Source: Burhinus oedicnemus (taxonomy: Eukaryota > Chordata > Aves > Charadriiformes > Burhinidae). Taken from it: a DNA stretch of 64,000 bases. The stretch spans positions 1,391,200 to 1,455,199 of the forward strand of contig VFFE01008914.1 of the NCBI GenBank assembly GCA_008921705.1. Direction: 5' to 3'. Below, one piece after another: positions 1 to 11,170 of the stretch. The position numbers and the translations under genes were made by a program. A model generated the notes under the pieces. That model had not been told where the DNA came from and did no database searches. It was given only the letters and a program-made list of their open reading frames with translations. Every line of letters begins with the position of its first letter. The first letter of the stretch is position 1.

Positions 1-1391
1 TTTCTCCTCTTTGAAATGTACTAGTTCTGTGCAATTGCTGTAGCCTCCTATGTTCACCCTAATTATTAAAGTGAATAGTTTTAAAAGTTGGATTTTTATA
101 AGTCTCTAATAACTGGCTTATAAATACATCTGGAAGCATTTAGTATGATAAGTTATACACATCGTATATGTAAACACACATATATATGCTAATATACGAT
201 GGTATATAACATTTATTTAGATTTGCCATTCTTAAAAAGTTAGGTTTTTTGTTGAAGTTGGCCATAACTATACAGAAAAGGTGTTGGCATTTGTATATCA
301 TAAATTATAGTAATGCATCATGAAGATTTAGAAGTCCCAGCTTCTCAAGCCAGGTAAGGATACTAGCTTGAGACTCTGTGAGTTGAGAAGTACCTTCAAA
401 ATACCTTAGACAAGAATTTGGTTATGTTGGTATAGTCCATAGGTTTAAGTTACAACTTTATCAGAAAAAAAAGTGCTTTTCTTTTTAACCTTCCTATTCT
501 GACGCATTCACAGTAGTCTTTAGCTGGGAAGCCAAGGACTGACTGAGAAACGGGAAATTCATTACTCTCTGAGAGGTGGAGGAGTATCTTTCCAGAACAC
601 ACATGATGCAGCCTTGGGATATTGTGCTCTGAGACTGGCACAGCTCTGCTGGCAAAAAAAGCCTCTAGGGTAGTAGTAGCAGCACAACAACACATCTTCT
701 GGTTTAATACAGTTCACTTTCTTATTGAGAGCCTAAAGTGCTGTTAAGCTGATTTCACTGGTATAAACAATATTCACAGGCCAACTGTTCACAGGTAGGG
801 ATCCTGGTATTGTACACTGCCAAAGTGCTCATAATACAGATCTGGCCTAAGGTACCAAGCTAAATAATACATCATTAAGTCATCTGTTATTGAAATCCAC
901 GGTAGAGACTCTGTGGAATATCTTAGTCTGAATCTCTAAGGTCAAGCAGTATCTTCATTTTGTGGGTCATAGATAGGACCGTTCCAAAAGATGTATCCAG
1001 AGCCAACACCCGAAAAGGATCCAAAACATGCAGCTACTGCTGAAGTTTGATGGTCCACTTAGAGAAAAATGCTGAGGCCTTGTGTGAAAACGTATGGCAC
1101 ACACCTCTTCCCATACTTGTGGTAGACATACTTTTTGGGATGCCTGCCAGCTCAGGGACATTGAAGCTTGCAAAAATGGTTCTTATGCATCAGCAAGAAA
1201 TGTACACAAAGCCAGATCAGAATGTGTCAGATCTATTACATTTTCACTGAGTATACTGCTTACGTAGTGATGTGAAGTGGGCTCTTTCGACACACATTCA
1301 ATAAAAAGGGCTCTATACGTCTTTCTGTGCTTTGCCTGTGCTGCTATAAAAAAGAGGACATCTCCCTGGCCCTAGAGCCAAGTGGCATGAA
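1..1391. other. Non-coding AT-rich sequence
   Basis: No gene or known repeat recognised. A short TA-alternating patch lies around 170-205. An AATAAA hexamer occurs at 1300-1305 on the plus strand, but no reading frame or exon structure leads up to it, so I treat it as chance. Reading frames on either strand stay below 90 codons and show no familiar domain. Confidence 0.6.
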
Positions 1392-1459
1392 CTGGACATC
1401 ACTCACACTGCTGAGAACTAGATGTCAGAGCTGGATGTCGCGCACACTGCTCAGAGCTA
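1392..1459. repeat. Imperfect tandem duplication, period 39
   Basis: Two related 29-base blocks at 1392-1420 and 1431-1459 begin CTGGACATCACTCACACTG and CTGGATGTCGCGCACACTG and both end in GAGxACTA/CAGAGCTA-like sequence. The copies differ at several positions, including CA-to-CG changes, so the duplication is old or was imperfect from the start. No function is implied. Confidence 0.7.
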
Positions 1460-2019
1460 ACACCCTCCAGAGCAGAGTGGCCATGACCACATCATGCAGC
1501 CCTGTGTTTTCCCTTGGCTCCACATGATGCCCTTTGGGCCATAAACCAGGATTTTTGTTTAGGTACTGATTTATTTTCAGTATAGAGCACCAGAGTTTCT
1601 GTGAAGGCTGTGTTGCAGCCTACCGACAAAAGGAAAGTGAGGAGCACAAAACTGAGGGTAAGTAGGATACACAGGGGTGCCTGAAAGCGCAAAGCCTGCT
1701 AAGATACTGTGGTAGGAAGATGAAGGGAATTAAACAGATCCAGCCTTCTCCAAGTTGCCTTTTGAGGTTGATTTCTAGAGCAAATAATTCCCCAAATTGT
1801 GGTTGGAAGAGAAGTAGTTTGAGTAGTTGAAAACATATCTGGAGGCAGGTGACAGTTAAACAGTGTGGGCAGAAAGAGCAGAGTGCCCCTGTCCCTCTCT
1901 CTGTTCCTGGGCCCTCTTTTATTTAATTGTACTGCTAATGCTTATCAACATAGTAGTCAAGATTTCCAAAATTATTTAAACAATCCTTCTCACTTTCTTT
2001 CACTCTCTTGCTCTCTTTG
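1460..2019. other. Non-coding sequence with pyrimidine-rich end
   Basis: No gene is seen. A CT-rich stretch at about 1985-2017 leads into the TG/TA tract that follows. The segment near 1849-1880 contains GACAGTTAAACAGTGTGGGC, which resembles a stretch near 11880-11900. The match is too short to define a repeat family. Confidence 0.55.
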
Positions 2020-2147
2020 AATATACGTATATGATTGTGTGTGTGTATGTATATATAACTATGTTGAATGCTATATGTAAGTAATACTATATATGTGCAT
2101 ACTACTATGTATGTATGTGTTGATGTATATGCATGCATATGTGTGTA
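2020..2147. repeat. TG/TA-rich degenerate microsatellite
   Basis: Alternating purine-pyrimidine sequence built from TATG, TGTG and TATA units, with an uninterrupted GTGTGTGTGT core near 2036-2045 and later TATGTATG units. Interruptions show that it is decayed rather than an active long repeat. The minus-strand reading frame across it, rich in Tyr, Thr and His, is a by-product of the repeat. Confidence 0.85.
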
Positions 2148-4329
2148 ATTTGCTAGATTACTTTGAACTGTCAAATAAAGGTGCTTGTGTTTATTATTCA
2201 TGACTCAGAAAGGCAAAGAAATAGCCTAAGGAAGAGCAAAGAGAAATGCAGAGCTTACAGAAAACACATCTCAGTTTTATAGATGGGGATTTCAAAACAT
2301 ACTACTTGCTTTATAGTATATCCATATCATGAACCATCAATTACAATAGTCAGGAAAGTGATGCTGCAGCTTAATGACATAGCACATTATTATCTGACCT
2401 AAAGAGCTGTGAGACATAACCTCCATCAAACCTGCTCTTATTATCACTTTGTACTTTCTGATCACACAGAATGGATTCTCTGTCTCCTTGTATAACTTGC
2501 AGGGATTATTTCGTAATTTGCTGGTGTCATTTGCTGTACCTCAGCATTTGCCTGATGAAAGAAAACAGAAAACCAACTTCATTAAACAGTAAATAAAACT
2601 CGGGATGAAGACAAAACATCTAGCATGGATGCTGGTAATTAGTTTCTTGTTACAGATGAATGTTTTGAAGGAATGACTTAATGGTTAGCCTTTGCCTTCC
2701 TTTTTTTATTTCCCCCTTTCTCTCTAATATTTTTCTGGATGTGAATACCTACGGGATTTTGGGTTATAAGAGCTTCCATTCTGCATCTTTGGCCAGTGTT
2801 ACAAATAATAATAATATTATGATTTATTCTTTGATGCAGTGCTTAACACCTTTGGTTGCAACGCATTCAGAGAATGTGTTTATGTACAATACAAATTAAG
2901 TCCTGATCATTACAGGGAGTTATGACTCCTGGAATGGGAATTAGTGGCCTAAATATAGGTGTTCAATGACATACTATGTGCATAGGGTATCTTTCTTGAC
3001 CTCCGTACACTAGTCTTGTAGGTCCTATGTCATATCTGATAGCCTAGGTGCCTACCTTGACCACCTGAAATAGCAGACTGCTATTTTTGCGTTCCTAATC
3101 ACTCCTCATGAGTATTTTATACATTCTTAAAATGAGAAAAGTAAAGATTCATCCCTAATGCAATGTTATGTACAAAGCTCCAACTGACTTGGGACAAAAG
3201 GAGCTATTCTGGACAATGAGATCAGCTTCCTCACAAGTCTGAATTCAAAGAGGAGATCCTCTGGCTATAGCTACATTACAAAGTCCACCTGAGTTGGCTA
3301 GAATCATGGGAGATCAGCTTCAACATTAACCGATAGCCATACTGCACAGATTAATTGTGAAATGAGCATCAAGAGAAAGGTAGTACTGGAGTTAATTCTG
3401 CCATGAAGATATGTTCACAACTGGCTAGTGCTGCTTCCTTTTCAGGCAGATCCACACTGAAGGTTTAGGAAAGAGGAGACTATTCATTCCCATACCCTTG
3501 ACTCCTGGGGTCAAATCTCTTCTTCTTTTCAGTGTCTTCCCTCTGCCCTAAGGGAAGTAAGACATTTCTGCATTTTCAGCTTTATTTTATGAATGGCTCT
3601 TCCTTGCTACGAACCAAAGTGTTCAAACGCAGAACAGCAGGCAAAAGGCTGCAGGAAAGCACAGTATCTGGAGCAGTCACAATGCTGTTAGAGATGTATG
3701 AAACTTTGCTTCTTGGGTTCGACAGAAAAAATGAGGAATTTAAGATGTTATTCTGGGTCTGCATTGTATCAAATTTATGTATACTCCATTTTTCTTGGCC
3801 TGAGGAACCTCTTTGTTGCAATAGTTTTCCTCAAACTGAAATAGCCCACGCATCTCTAAATAAAGGAATTAGGTAATTTTAAGGAAGATCTTCACTCTCA
3901 GCTGCTTCTTGGATAGAAACAGCACTGCCAGCAGGAGATGAGGTTCCCAGCGGGTTCCTGGTGACCTGGCCTCATTAACCAAGTTGTAAAATACTGTGAT
4001 GGGGGGATCAGACTCTCTCCTGCAGAGGCAGTTCTGTTCTGATGGCTAATGAGTCATTCACTGGGGAGGAGCTGAGGCACCCAGACTTCTGCACAGGCAT
4101 CCCAAGAATTAGGCTGGCAGGTTCATTCTCATTCTTTTGGATCCCTCAGTCAAACTGTTGGAAAAGAGGATAAATACATCCTCTCTCTGCAAAACTTTTC
4201 TTTCTGAGATTTGACTCATCCTTTTAAAAGGATGTGAATGATATTTTTACATTCTTTAACAAGTACATAGGTAAGAGGTTCCTTAGATTATAATAAGTGA
4301 CTTTAAGTTCCATTGCACTGCACCACTGC
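2148..4329. other. Unique non-coding sequence
   Basis: No gene, RNA or named repeat identified. A short AAT run lies at about 2806-2818. The longest frame, 114 codons on the plus strand at 3532-3876, has no recognisable domain and overlaps an equally open minus-strand frame, as expected by chance. A slightly GC-richer block lies at about 3890-4160. Confidence 0.55.
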
Positions 4330-4339
4330 ATCATCATCA

Positions 4340-4371
<32 letters not shown>

Positions 4372-4408
4372 TATTAATTACTATTGCTATTATTATTGTT
4401 GTTGTTTA
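4330..4408. repeat. TCA/TTA compound microsatellite
   Basis: Four TCA units run into about nine TTA units, then degenerate CTA/TTA/TTG units ending in TTGTTGTTT. The gradient of unit types points to stepwise growth and decay of one triplet repeat. Such tails are sometimes left by very old SINEs, but no SINE body could be recognised in front of it. Confidence 0.95.
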
Positions 4409-5332
4409 TATTTACATCAATTGAATTCCATTTCAGGAATAAGCACCTAAGGAGTAATTCGAGGCCAAAAGGTTTCCAATGAATTTTAATGCTACTGTAT
4501 AACTTTTCCCTATTTTGTGACCATCTTGTTCTGATTTTTTACAAAAGAAGAACCATCACTGCTTGCTGTGCTCCTGTTGGCACCTTTCTTACATAAGTCA
4601 TAACTTCTATAGAATCCCCTACATAGCCTGATATAGTTTTCATATGCCTGATCTTCAACTAAAAGTCCTTTTTTTTATTGTGATCTCTTTACCCCAGATC
4701 AAGCTGAGCAGCAAATGTGACAAACAAGTTCTCCTTTTTCCTCCCGGGCAACCTGTACTCCACTTTTGCAGGATCTTGGGCGACCTTTTTTGATTCTGTC
4801 AGGAAGAGGTATTCTTCCACAGTTATTTGGTGCTGGCATGCACTGGGTCACACAGCAGTGTCTGCTTGCGTGCATTAGGCAGTACACAGAACTAGTTAAA
4901 CTGGATGACTCTGTGGGGTTTAGTAGATCAATTGCCATTTTCATTTGGGACAGCACTTGAAATCCTAATGAGAATAGCAACACTTGTAATTAGAAGTCTA
5001 CAAAATCTTCTAAAATAATCACTTAAATTTAAAATGTAAATGTGGCTGCAATTAATTAGTCTATTAAGAATAAAGCTTTCTAATTAACAAATGTAAATTG
5101 GGAATTTTCTGTAGATTTCATAAGGACAAAAGTGTTTCTCGTGGGAGATGCGTTTCCATGTGAATGCATATTAAACCCTGGTGGCTCACACCTCTGCACA
5201 GGCCTGTGGCAGTAAGAGAGACTGTCTGTGAGAGGGTCATATTAACATCAGAGTCATGGAGATTTTTGTAAGACATGTAATACAATATCCTACTTTTTAA
5301 AATAAAAATGTTTTAAGTTAAGGGTTCATAAA
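4409..5332. other. Unique non-coding sequence
   Basis: No gene or known repeat recognised. Two overlapping opposite-strand frames at 4699-4983 (94 codons, minus) and 4766-4960 (64 codons, plus) have no domain signature and no splice or promoter context that would support them. Confidence 0.55.
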
Positions 5333-6493
5333 GTCATAGAATACGAGGTTGGAAGGAACCTCAAGGATCATCTGGTCCAACCTTTCTTGGCAAAAGCACA
5401 ATCTGGACAAGATGGCCCAGCGCTCTGTCCTGATGAATCTTAAAAGTGTTCAATGCTGGGGAATCCGCCCCTTCCCTGTGGAGATTATTCCAATGGCTGA
5501 TTGTTCTCATTGTGAAATATTTTCCTCTTGTGTCCAATTGGAATCTCCCCAGGAGTAACTTGTACCTATACCCCTCATCTTTTCCATGTGACTCCTTGTA
5601 AAAAGGGAGTCTCCACCTTCTTTGTAGGCACCCTTTAAATACTGGAACTTGGTGATAAGGTCTCCCCTAAGCCTTCTTTTCCCAAGGCTGAACAAAACCA
5701 ATTCTCACAGCTTTTCCTCATCTGGCAGGCTTCCCAGTTCTTTGATCATCTTCGTGGCCCTTCTCTAGACCCTCTCCAGCCTGTCCACATCTTTTTTGTA
5801 TAGCAGGGACCAAAACTGAACACAGTATCCCAGGTGTGGCCTGACAAGTGCTGAGTAGAGTGGGATAATGACTTCTTTATCTCTGCTGGTGATGCCCATG
5901 TTGATGCAACCCAGCATCCTGGTGGTTTTCTTTGCCCCAGCAGCAGATTGCTCACTCATATCGAGCTTGTTGTCCACCAAGACCCCCAGGTCCCTTTCCA
6001 CAGAGCTGCTCCCCAGCTGAGTAGATCCCAGCCTGTGCTGCATTCCTGGATTATGTTTTCCCAAGTGCAAGACCTCACACTTGTCCTTGTTGAAGTTCAT
6101 AAGGTGCTTGTTAACCAACTCTTCCAGCCTATCCAGGTCTTCCTGCAGGGTGGCTCTTCCTTCTGAAGTGTCCACTTCCCCACTCAGCTTGGTGTTATCA
6201 GCAAACTTTGTCAGGGTACAGCTGATCCCATCATCCAAATCACTTATGAAGATATTAAAGAGCGTTGGGCCCAATATCGAACCCTGGGGGACCTCACTTG
6301 TGACAAGTTGCCAGTTTGAAAAGGAGCCGTTTACCACCACCCCCTGGGTGCAGCACCCACCGTACAGACCACTTGTCTAGACCATAACATCTCAGTTTCT
6401 CTAGGAGGAGGCTGTGGGGAACCATGTAGAAAGCTTTGGGGAAATCCAGGTAGACAATGCCCACTGCTCCCCTCCCATCAGCTGAGCAGGTTG
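5333..6493 (-). mobile_element. CR1 LINE, 5'-truncated, about 1.16 kb
   Basis: A non-LTR retrotransposon copy on the minus strand. Its 3' end lies at the low coordinate, where the CR1-type terminus reads TCATAGAATACGAGGTTGG on the plus strand. Upstream it carries the CR1 3' UTR, the ORF2 C-terminal tail and part of the reverse transcriptase domain, stopping abruptly near 6493 inside the palm region. That is the usual 5' truncation of LINE insertions. The extreme 5' border is judged by loss of ORF2-like coding (last recognisable residues read AVGIVYLDF). It is the longest CR1 copy in the window and is clearly dead, with a frameshift and a changed catalytic motif. Confidence 0.93.
5507..6480 (-). 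pseudogene. CR1 ORF2 reverse transcriptase relic
   Basis: This relic of the CR1 ORF2 polyprotein (endonuclease plus reverse transcriptase) keeps only the second half of the reverse transcriptase and the C-terminal tail. The open block at 5765-6340 gives 191 residues from an internal Met. QGSILGP at residues 19-25 is a reverse transcriptase box. FADN at residues 46-49 occupies the position of the catalytic FADD, so one metal-binding Asp has become Asn. The block ends in RPHLGYCVQFWS...DRLERV, and the tail continues in another frame at 5507-5701 ([13 protein letters not shown]), showing a frameshift near 5765. No start codon, endonuclease domain or promoter remains. It is non-functional, and the family assignment is secure from these motifs. 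Confidence 0.92.
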
Positions 6494-6615
6494 TGTCTAA
6501 ATGTAGATGTCAAGATCTGCAGCTGCGTCCCAATGTCTCTGACTGTCCATGAAATAATGTCAACATGAAAAACACATAAAGCCCACAATTTCCAAACTGA
6601 AATACATCTGAAACC

Positions 6616-6665
6616 TTTTCCTCCTGCAGTTTTTAGCATCTTTTCCTCCTGCAGTTTTTAGCATC
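6616..6665. repeat. Perfect 25-bp tandem duplication
   Basis: The 25-base unit beginning TTTTCCTCCTGCAG and ending TTTTTAGCATC occurs twice, head to tail, at 6616-6640 and 6641-6665 with no mismatch. Identity of the copies suggests a recent event, probably replication slippage. The unit contains a pyrimidine tract followed by CAG, which looks like a splice acceptor, but no exon follows. Confidence 0.98.
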
Positions 6666-6708
6666 AATGAGTGCTTCGTTCCTGCAGATGTCTCTGCTGA
6701 AACAACTT

Positions 6709-6793
6709 AGGAAGAAAGTGGGAAAGAAGGAACAAGAGAGGGAGAGAGAGGAAAGAAGGGTGGAAAGAGACAGAGAGAGAGAGAGAGAGAAGG
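6709..6793. repeat. GA-rich polypurine tract
   Basis: Purine-only sequence made of GGAA, GAGA and AGAA units, ending in a clean run of about ten GA dinucleotides at roughly 6771-6790. Such polypurine/polypyrimidine tracts can form triplex DNA, but nothing here shows a role. Confidence 0.9.
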
Positions 6794-9700
6794 CCAATAA
6801 AAATTTTCCAACTAATATGATGATTATGCACTATCTATGATGATAATGCTATTTTGGTGAGTTGCTGTGTGTCCTTTAATAAATAATTTTCTCTGTTCAT
6901 TTGAGATAAGCAGCCAACTGCCTTTCAGAAGGCAATGATTCCCAGTTGTTACTGGCTAGAATCAAATTAAAACAGTTCTATAGAGATAATATTACATCTC
7001 CCATTATCACCACCCTTAGTTGTGGCATGCCAGTCCATTAATTAATACATACTTTTTGAAGTTATCATCCTAGTGATTTAAGTATGATATAATAAACAGA
7101 TACACATCAGATAGAGAGATCAAAAAAGGTAAATGAAAGCATCTTTCATTGAAGAAAATGCATTTAAGTTTGAATATGAGTCTCATTTTAGCTCTCTGAA
7201 GCAGATGGACTTTTTTCCTTTTCCTTGTGCAATGGGAGCATACCATGGTATTTCTGATATCATGTTGTCCAACAGTACAGTCTAGTGACTGAGTGCTATT
7301 GCAGGGGCCTTACGCTAATTATTTAAAAATAAGTCATCAAATATAAAATATTAGTAATTTTTAATATTGCCTAATTGGGACTTCAGCAGTATAAGAAATT
7401 TAGTTGCTTGAACACATTGGAAGTATGATTGCGATACGTGTGCAAGCCTCAAAAATTCCCACGTGGAAAGCAAAGATTAATTGTGCAGTATTTACACCTT
7501 TTCATTGATAACTAACACCATAAAACTGTACAAATTGCAATTTGTTTCTGTTTCCCACAATCCCTTTGGTTTTTAAGGGATGTGCCTCAATTAGTTGAAC
7601 TGTGTTTCCTCTTGCTTGCTAAGCACTTTTGGTCAAACAAGGAATGGCAGAGGTCCACAATTAGATCAAAAGATCAATCCTAATGTACCATTTTCTCCTC
7701 ACCCTCCTGCTTTAATAAAGTGGCTGCAGTTCTCCAGGGGACAACTCAAAATCCAAGTACTGATATTTCTAAATTAGCTGACTCTGTGACCTTGCTAGTA
7801 ATTGCGTTAGTTTATCAATGTTCAACACAATTTATTACTCTCCAATATGTACCAAAGCGTTTATCTCTCAACACTAACAATATTAAAAATCTAAACTATC
7901 TGCTGAGAAACAAAGGACTATTCAATAAGAAAAATGCATAATAAAGTGCAAAACACTACACTGATGGGGGAAAGGATTAATCTAGTAACTAGTTATAAGT
8001 GAAATAATGAAAAAATGTTCATGCTGTACTACATTTAGGGCACTTTTTAAATCTCCAAAGAACAGATAATTTAAATAAAACCTTTCTTTTTCTTTTGTTC
8101 ACTTTTTTTTTTTTTTCTTTCTTTTAAAACCAGGAATGAGCTACAGCTTTTATATATCACTGAACATATTACCCAGGCTCCAATGAGAAAAATGAAGACT
8201 GATAAAACGTTATCTAAGCATTTAAAAGTCATTTGGACACATTGATCAAAACTCACTCTGAAATTAAACATATTAAATTTAGATGGAGGAAAAAAGGCAT
8301 TAAGTTGATGGAACCCAATTTTTGTATGAAGCAAACAAATGGCATCATTTCACCAACCTTCTCATCTTGATCACATTGCTATGCATTATTTAAAATACGC
8401 ACTTGATTTGGGTAGTTAATAAGCTATCTGTAAACTTGGAGTAAATTTGATTGTGGGCAGTGTTCTTCTAGTTCCTACAGAAGGATTATTGATTTGTTTT
8501 TACTTCTGTGAGATGTGTGTTTGTGGCATGATGCCACCAAACATGAATCAGTGTAACTATCTCTGCTTATGGTGAGATAAGAACGATAAAGAGCAGAAAT
8601 ACACAGAGTATATGTGATCTTTTAAATGATCCCGTTTACTAAGAGCTGTCAGCAGCTCAGCAATTCTGTTCGCCAGCAGCAGGCATACACAGTTCTGCTG
8701 TAGTGGGCATTGAATTTCCTCTTTTTGGGGTTTCAGCTGAACCCCCAAATCAAATGGAAGAAAACAGCTAAAATTTGCCCTAATCCACAGTTAAAATAGT
8801 GGAAACAGCCAACGTGATATTCTGATTTCTGCCATAGAGAAACATTGATTAAGTCTCCTGAAAACTTGCAAACTTCTTCATTCCTCTTGAAATCAGTCAT
8901 CTTCATTTACTTTGATAAGACCAATACTTTGTCTTTTTAGGTTCGCCAGGGCTATGCCTGCATTAGAGGAGGCGTGGAACAATAGGAGCAGACCCACAGG
9001 GAAAGCTGTTGCAAGTGACCACTTGCAACCATGTCCACACTGCCCCATTTTGGGGTGAAGGGTGACTTTGGACTAGCTCTGTTCTCATCCTGAGGATTAC
9101 CCACCTCAGCTGTCAAAGGGTCTTAGGTGGTTCCTGAAGAACAGCTTGAGGCTCAGCTCCATGTGAAAAGGATGCTGTTTCCTGAGGCCACAGCCCTGTG
9201 TGAACCAAGACAGCAAGTGAGGACGACCAGGAAGTTCACTTCAACAATTCACTCCTGATCTGACTTAAGGAGTACCACAACCAATGAAACCTTATGATAG
9301 ATGAGTTTTGCTAAATACTTCCATGAAATCCTTCAATCCCACTTTGAATGAAAATGTTGTTAACCACATATCATGTAATTTTTCTAAAGAACAAAGGTGA
9401 TGGGTTTTTTTACAACCTTCCTAATATTTTCATAGGAAACCCAATATCTGAAGAATATTTTAAAAGTGGTATTTTATTCATTTATTTATTAGCAGATCGA
9501 AGACCAGGTTATTAGAATAAGAGTAATGGTTCTCCATATTCATATGCTTGTGTACTTTTCCTTTTCTGCAGGAAATCTCAAGGAGAAAAAAGTGTTACGA
9601 GGAGCAGTGGTGGACATACATCCCAGTTTTGAGTTTCACTGTCAACTCAGATAGATCTGAATCCACTTCTAAACCATTTAGAAACAAAATATTTTACTAG

Positions 9701-10104
9701 TAATGACATAGGACTAATCTGTAAGGTGACATTAACATCAGCTAACTTTAGGTTTCTAAGATGGGCAGTATGAGCTTAAGCCCAGAGGTGCTCATTTCCT
9801 TTCACGGACTGTAACAGGATCCTATCTGATTGGCTTAGATGTCAACGAATAGATTTTAAATAGTGAGTTGAAGGGAAGTGGAAGAACCTTCACAATAGGC
9901 ATAGTTATTCCCACCTCCAGTGTATTGCCTCAGAGATCTTTGTGCACATCAGTTTAAATACATGTTCTTGTTTCCTCATAGTATTTTAAAATTTAATTTA
10001 TTTTGAAGAGTACTGATTTTTTTAAGATGTAACACTTCTATATAAATCCAATTTGCAAAATTCCAAGGTGGTTCAATGCACTGTTTTACATGTGTGCTAA
10101 GGAA
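6794..10104. other. Unique non-coding sequence
   Basis: No gene recognised in about 3.3 kb. Contents include a T-rich tract at about 8090-8126, a GC-richer block at about 8940-9230, and inside that block a perfect 22-bp palindrome at 9008-9029. Reading frames are all below 90 codons and featureless. Confidence 0.55.
9008..9029. repeat. Perfect palindrome, 10-bp arms
   Basis: GTTGCAAGTG at 9008-9017 and its exact reverse complement CACTTGCAAC at 9020-9029 are separated by two bases. Each arm contains CAAGTG, the core known for NKX2-class homeodomain sites, and TTGCAA, a C/EBP-like half. Binding is inference only. Confidence 0.95.
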
Positions 10105-10141
10105 AATCCTTATTTTTACGCAGAATCCTTATTTTTACTCA
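10105..10141. repeat. 19-bp tandem duplication
   Basis: AATCCTTATTTTTAC occurs twice at 10105 and 10124 with a period of 19. The four bases after each copy differ. It is probably slippage, with no known family. Confidence 0.93.
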
Positions 10142-10331
10142 CTATGTATCTTCCATGACTGAAAATAATTTCTTAGTCTAGACCTCCACCAGTTTAGTGT
10201 GGCACACAGCCTTCTTCATACACCGTCTTTTTTCTGCTGCATTGTGTTACTCTGGCTTAAGATCAGGTTTTTTCTGCATCCTGTTTGGAGTCTGTTGGTC
10301 ACATTAGGTCACTGTGAGTGGATATGATAGG

Positions 10332-10365
10332 ACATGACACATTTGAGACACATGACACATTTGAG
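10332..10365. repeat. 18-bp tandem duplication
   Basis: ACATGACACATTTGAG occurs at 10332-10347 and again at 10350-10365, separated by AC, giving a period of 18. A partial third unit (GAAACACAC) may follow. No family is recognised. Confidence 0.95.
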
Positions 10366-11059
10366 AAACACACTGAATGCAAATGTGTTGTGGGGTTTTT
10401 TTGCGATAAAAGCCTCATGCTCTGTTATTTCAGTCTATTATTTACTTGCATTGCCGTACGTACTGATAGGGCACTGGGACTCCAATGTGCTAACTCCTGC
10501 ACAAGCAGAACACAAGCATATCTCCTGCTACATATACCTCTAGTAAAGAATAACGTGCAAGATTCATTACACCAAACTTCAGGCAATCAAATGAAGTGCC
10601 AGAGTTTCTAATCACCTCAATGTCCTTAAACAATTCCTGTCAAAGAGAGAGGAATCATCATCTCTGGAGAGCAGCTATGGCCTGGTCTACTTCTTTCTAT
10701 TAATGATGGGAATAAATACTCTGGCTTTGTGCAAGCACTAGACGAAACTCTTGAATAACTTCTTGAGAAAGCCAGTTCCTTTTCTCCTAAAGTGAGTGGC
10801 TGAGATGTCAGCTGAGATGGTCTTTGAAAATAGACATTTGACAGTTTAAACTCCTTCAGGCTGACTTGCTCGGGCAAGTCAGGGTAGTTTGTGGGTTGCA
10901 CAGTGTTTTTGTCCTGCTATGTCCTATAAAAGCTGCAGGTTTTGAAGAATACCTTCAAGGTCACACAAGAGTTTCATGCATCTAGTTGGCTTTGATGGTG
11001 AGGAAATCACTAGAAAGTATGGAAGGACCAGAGTAGTTGTTGACTGATGTAGGCTGTTT
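10366..11059. other. Unique non-coding sequence
   Basis: No gene or repeat identified. Small frames on both strands (97 codons plus at 10318-10611, 91 codons minus at 10626-10901) show no domain. Confidence 0.5.
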
Positions 11060-11170
11060 GGGGAATTTGTGAAATCTCCATCACTGAAATTTTTAAGAGT
11101 AAGTTGGACTGATGACTCTCAGGGATGGGTTAGGTACAATTCATCCAGTCCCACCTTCAGTCATGGCTGT
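11060..11170 (+). mobile_element. Old CR1 3'-UTR fragment
   Basis: Plus-strand sequence reading GAAATCTCCATCACTGAAAT, then TTTTTAAGAGTAAGTTGGAC and CTCAGGGATGGGTTAGGTA, follows the order of the CR1 ORF2-terminal and 3'-UTR sequence of an older subfamily (TCTCCATCACTGGAGG, TTTTTAAGA, TTGGAC, CAGGGATG, TTAGGTA). Divergence is high, and the terminal octamers cannot be placed with certainty. The borders are approximate, and similarity may extend to about 11200. Confidence 0.68.

Noticed and set aside
1849..1880. Similarity to 11877-11905 (ACAGTTAAxCAGxGTGG)
   Set aside because: The match covers about 25 bases and does not extend on either side, so a shared LTR or SINE cannot be claimed.
3532..3876. 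114-codon plus-strand frame
   Set aside because: An equally open minus-strand frame overlaps it, and neither shows family motifs.
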